From a virus, in the IMG/VR virus record IMGVR_UViG_3300035459_000076, positions 1 through 47,077 of that record: 47,077 bases of DNA; one strand, written 5' to 3'. The notes under the pieces were generated by a model. The model was not told the origin of the DNA and did no database searches. It saw only the letters and a program-made list of their open reading frames with translations. The translations under genes and the position numbers were made by a program. Position 1 is the first letter of the stretch, and every line of letters starts with the position of its first letter. Below, piece after piece: positions 44,435-47,077 of the stretch.

Positions 44435-46309
44435 GTGGAAAGAGCAATCTTCCTTGTCCCGTGCACTCGCTTGCCCCGGAGTAGCCGTGCCGAGGAACAG
44501 AAAGACGGCCCGCCCTTGAAGACTTACAAGCGCGTGGCAGGTGACGATGGGTCGGTCCTGACCTTCGAGATCCCGCGCCACTTCGCTATCCGCCCGCACC
44601 GCGAGGCCCCTGCCTTTACGAGCTTCGAGAGTGGCCAGAAAGCTCTCCTCGATCTCTACAACGACATCGTGAGCGCCCATCCAACGACCAACGTGCGCTC
44701 GACCCTCGATATGATGCGGCAGGCAGGCTTGGTGAACCTGTGGTTTTTTCTGAAAGTCATTGCGGGAGCCTATGGACCTTACGAAAGGCTTAACGATGGC
44801 CTTCACCTCGACATGTGCAACTGGCGACAGTCTGATGCGTGTATGGCCCCGGGAGCGCGCTTCCTGGCCCTGATGCCACGAGGTTTCAGAAAGTCAACAG
44901 TCTTTTCTCATGGAGCAAATACATGGATAGTGACGCGCGACAGCGAGCGCAAGATCCGCATTGTCAACGCGATTATCAGTCGAGCGGAGGGGTTCAAGTA
45001 CCTTACACAGAAAACCATCGATGCCAATCCGCTGTATGCCGCGCTCTACGGTCCTGGCTGGACGATGACCGATGGAAGCCCTATCACTTCACGCGTTCCA
45101 CTGCCAAACAGTAAGGACTGGAATGCTGAAACGATGGTGATGCCCAATCGACTTCGCGTTGCCCCTGAGCCGACCATAAAGGCCGCAGGTGTGACGGGAA
45201 GTGGAGAGGGTGACCACCATACCGACCTCGACATCGACGACCCTGTGGGCTTGGATGCCGTAGACTGGCAGCATCAATCAACGGTCCTGATGGAGAACGC
45301 CAAGAAGTGGATGGACACAAACCTTAACGCCTTATTGGTATCGCCGAAGGAAGACGTGATCGGCATTGTGGGAACGCGCTACGCCCAGGACGACTGCTAC
45401 GAGAAGTTCGTCAAGAATGCGCGCGAGGTGGTGGGAGCGCTGGACGATGAGGTGGTGCCACTTCCTGGAGGACGATGGAATATTTACTACAGGCTTGTGC
45501 AGGAAGACGGCCAGATGCTCTCACCCGAGATCATCGACGAGAAAGAGCTTGCGCAGATGGACCCCTGGACCGCCGCCACCCAGTACTGGAACAAGCCGAG
45601 AAAGAGCGGTCTCAATGACTTCATGCGCTATGTCGTGAAGCCTTGTAGGCTTTTCGTCGATAACCGTTCAGGACTTTACTTACTGTCTTATCGCGACGAG
45701 TTAAGCGACGACGTGCGAACGCTCAACGTGGCATCCCTGACGGGGGTAATTTCGACTGATGCCGCCGCGAAGGACAAAAACATAACACTTATGACCTCGC
45801 GCACAAGCATTGCGGTATGGTTTATGGACGACCAGAACAGGGCGTTTCGTGTGTGGAACAAGGTTGGTTTCATGTCGATGGACAAGGTGTTTGATGCGAT
45901 CTTCGAAGCGTGGGAAACTTTCCCCGGGATGCTTGAGGCGACGCTCTTTGAGACCAACGCCATGCAGACAGGCTTGTATCAGTTGCTTGCGAAGGAACAA
46001 GAGAAGCGAAAGTGCTGGATCAACCTGAGAGAGGCCCCCGCAAAGGGCGACAAGGTGGCAAGGATACGAGCTGTTGTGGGTTGGTTCTTTGCACAAGGGC
46101 TCATTTATGCTACCACGGGAGCTGTGGTGGAGCTGCAACAGGAGAAAGATGCCTTTCCGAGTAAGCGCTTGGATGTCCTCGATGAGACGGAGAAGGCTTT
46201 GTCATATCTGAAACGCCCTGCGAATGCTGAAGAGGTCGAGATGACCGAGGAAAATGATCTGGAACATGAGATGAGCCTTGTGGAAGCGGACAACCTCTAT
46301 GGGTATTGA
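44435..46309 (+). CDS. terL: terminase large subunit (packaging ATPase/nuclease)
   Basis: A 624-residue packaging motor protein. Walker A-like RGFRKST at 149-155 (FLALMPRGFRKSTVFSHG), acidic DLDIDDPVG about 100 residues later as Walker B, coupling segment GIVGTRYAQDD, and an RNase H-like nuclease half beginning GVISTDAAAKDKN with later acidic residues (LFETN). It powers DNA entry through the portal and cuts the concatemer. GTG 44435 has AGGGTGCAC upstream. The terminal overlap of the window agrees with a headful mechanism. Confidence 0.85.
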   Translation: MERAIFLVPCTRLPRSSRAEEQKDGPPLKTYKRVAGDDGSVLTFEIPRHFAIRPHREAPAFTSFESGQKALLDLYNDIVSAHPTTNVRSTLDMMRQAGLVNLWFFLKVIAGAYGPYERLNDGLHLDMCNWRQSDACMAPGARFLALMPRGFRKSTVFSHGANTWIVTRDSERKIRIVNAIISRAEGFKYLTQKTIDANPLYAALYGPGWTMTDGSPITSRVPLPNSKDWNAETMVMPNRLRVAPEPTIKAAGVTGSGEGDHHTDLDIDDPVGLDAVDWQHQSTVLMENAKKWMDTNLNALLVSPKEDVIGIVGTRYAQDDCYEKFVKNAREVVGALDDEVVPLPGGRWNIYYRLVQEDGQMLSPEIIDEKELAQMDPWTAATQYWNKPRKSGLNDFMRYVVKPCRLFVDNRSGLYLLSYRDELSDDVRTLNVASLTGVISTDAAAKDKNITLMTSRTSIAVWFMDDQNRAFRVWNKVGFMSMDKVFDAIFEAWETFPGMLEATLFETNAMQTGLYQLLAKEQEKRKCWINLREAPAKGDKVARIRAVVGWFFAQGLIYATTGAVVELQQEKDAFPSKRLDVLDETEKALSYLKRPANAEEVEMTEENDLEHEMSLVEADNLYGY

Positions 46310-46841
46310 TATTGAATTGGTTGTAACGAAGCGAACCGACCCGAGGTTGCTGCTGCGAATGAGAGACCATTACTCTCATCCCAGGGGTTTTGTGGGAAGA
46401 AACATTTGCTACGCCGTACTGTGTGATGGAGTGTACTATGGGCACATCGTTGCAGGATCAGCAACACGATTTTTGCCGGGAAGAGACGAGTTCTTCGGGA
46501 AAAGAGCCTTGAACAACGTAGTGAATAACATATTCTTTGATGTGAGCAAGGTAAACGACTCTTATCCTCTGAGAAACTTCACTTCCAAGGTGGTTGAAAG
46601 GTTCGTGGAGAAAGTAAAGGTGGACTGGAAGAAAAAGTATGGGGATTCTGTGATCGGTTTTGAGACTTTGGTAGAGATACCTCGGACGGGAGAGTTGTAT
46701 CGTCGTGCTGGATGGCAAGAAGTAGGTATCACAAAAGGATATACTTGCAAACGCACTGCGGGAAAGGGAACGGATTCTTGGAGCGGAAAGCGTATTTGGG
46801 ATACGAAGAATCTGAAACCAAAGATTGTGCTGTGCCATTGA
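46299..46841 (+). CDS. Mom-like GNAT-fold acyltransferase
   Basis: A 180-residue protein starting at ATG 46299, overlapping the terminase end by 11 bases. RDHYSHPRGFVGRNICYAVL near the start, then a helix-strand block and FETLVEIPRTGELYRRAGWQ and EVGITKGYTCKR near the end. This resembles phage acyltransferases related to Mu Mom, which modify DNA bases to resist restriction. The gene is clearly more A/T-rich than terminase and portal on either side, suggesting later gain. The substrate is not known. Confidence 0.6.
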   Translation: MGIDIELVVTKRTDPRLLLRMRDHYSHPRGFVGRNICYAVLCDGVYYGHIVAGSATRFLPGRDEFFGKRALNNVVNNIFFDVSKVNDSYPLRNFTSKVVERFVEKVKVDWKKKYGDSVIGFETLVEIPRTGELYRRAGWQEVGITKGYTCKRTAGKGTDSWSGKRIWDTKNLKPKIVLCH

Positions 46842-46859
46842 CATGAAAGAGAGAAGTAA

Positions 46860-47077
46860 ATGAGTGACATAGACATCCAGACCGAAGACCAGCAGGGCAT
46901 AAAGCCTCAGAACGAGCCCGGTAGGCCCCAAGGACCTACCTTTTCACTTGACCCGAGCGACGAAAAGCGAGACGAGATACTTTCCTACTTGCTTCAGGAG
47001 CTTGAGAACGCCAAAAGCGCTCGCTCTGATCGCATGAAGAAGATCATCAAGTGGCGAAGGCAGCGCGAGGCGATTCC
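46860..47077 (+). CDS. portal protein (5' part; continues at base 2)
   Basis: ATG 46860 follows AGAGAGAAGTAA. The first 32 codons (up to 46955) encode a Gln/Pro/Asp-rich N-terminal arm (DIQTEDQQGIKPQNEPGRPQ). Beyond 46955 the sequence repeats the first 123 bases of the window in the same frame. Together with 2-2017 this gives the whole portal of about 703 residues. Confidence 0.85.
   Translation, partial: MSDIDIQTEDQQGIKPQNEPGRPQGPTFSLDPSDEKRDEILSYLLQELENAKSARSDRMKKIIKWRRQREAI
46955..47077. repeat. terminal direct repeat, right copy
   Basis: Exact copy of bases 1-123, so the unit genome is 46,954 bp. See the left copy for interpretation. Confidence 0.95.

Noticed and set aside
1-47077. CRISPR array, IS element, integrase or attachment site
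   Set aside because: No spaced identical repeats of CRISPR type, no transposase or recombinase motifs, no tRNA-end att core seen.

Overview
The window is a nearly complete tailed-phage genome. Its last 123 bases (46955-47077) repeat its first 123 exactly, so it reads as a circular map of about 46,954 bp opened inside the portal gene. That is the pattern expected of a circularly permuted, headful-packaging phage, or simply of assembler overlap at a circular join. The late genes point to a podovirus: a portal of about 703 residues, scaffold, gpT-like major capsid protein, head-tail adaptor and nozzle-like protein, then three large low-complexity or helical ejection-type proteins. I see no tape measure, tube or sheath gene. 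Two-membrane lysis logic (two holin-like proteins, a Cys/His hydrolase candidate, nested spanin-like frames) suggests a Gram-negative-type host, but the host cannot be named. There is no integrase, RNA polymerase or certain tRNA. Recognisable promoters are sigma-70-like.

Layout. Plus strand, 42.4-47.1 kb joined to 1-24.1 kb: endonuclease VII-like gene, small packaging genes, small and large terminase, a Mom-like acyltransferase, portal, scaffold, capsid, fibre-like proteins, lysis block at 7.4-9.5 kb, further structural proteins, an HNH-AP2 endonuclease, adaptor, fibre, nozzle and the ejection proteins. Minus strand, 41.7 kb leftward to 24.1 kb: the early/replication arm. It starts with a ribbon-helix-helix protein and a train of very small genes with a repeated ACGGAGGTT-type leader. 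Next come a gene-free structured-RNA block (36.9-37.35 kb), a DUF115-like Rossmann protein, a PD-(D/E)XK nuclease, a radical SAM protein, a RecA-like ATPase, an XF1762-like acyltransferase, an SSB-like protein, a uracil-DNA-glycosylase/exonuclease/polymerase protein broken by an HNH insert, a helicase-like ATPase and an HTH protein. One small membrane-protein gene (7200-7337) runs on the minus strand inside the late plus-strand block.

Most notable observations: (1) a complete canonical type II hammerhead ribozyme at 40562-40626 (minus), directly after the stop codon of an early gene; (2) a family A DNA polymerase split at its conserved TGRLSS...NIP motif by a 450-bp HNH insert too small to hold a normal group I intron core, with a family 4 uracil-DNA glycosylase fused to the front; (3) a control region at 41.7-42.4 kb with a ribbon-helix-helix gene whose consensus promoter predicts a leaderless mRNA, a perfect palindrome over its -35, and a five-unit repeat array with exact 10-bp period; (4) about 420 bases of structured, apparently non-coding RNA with its own promoter-like and terminator-like ends; (5) two membrane/coiled-coil proteins nested in different frames in the lysis block.

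The early arm probably switches on from the 41.2 and 41.7 kb promoters, supplies recombination, replication and possibly DNA-modification enzymes, and hands over to the convergent late arm. The two arms meet with a 47-bp overlap at 24.1 kb. All functions come from motif recognition by eye. No database search was run.
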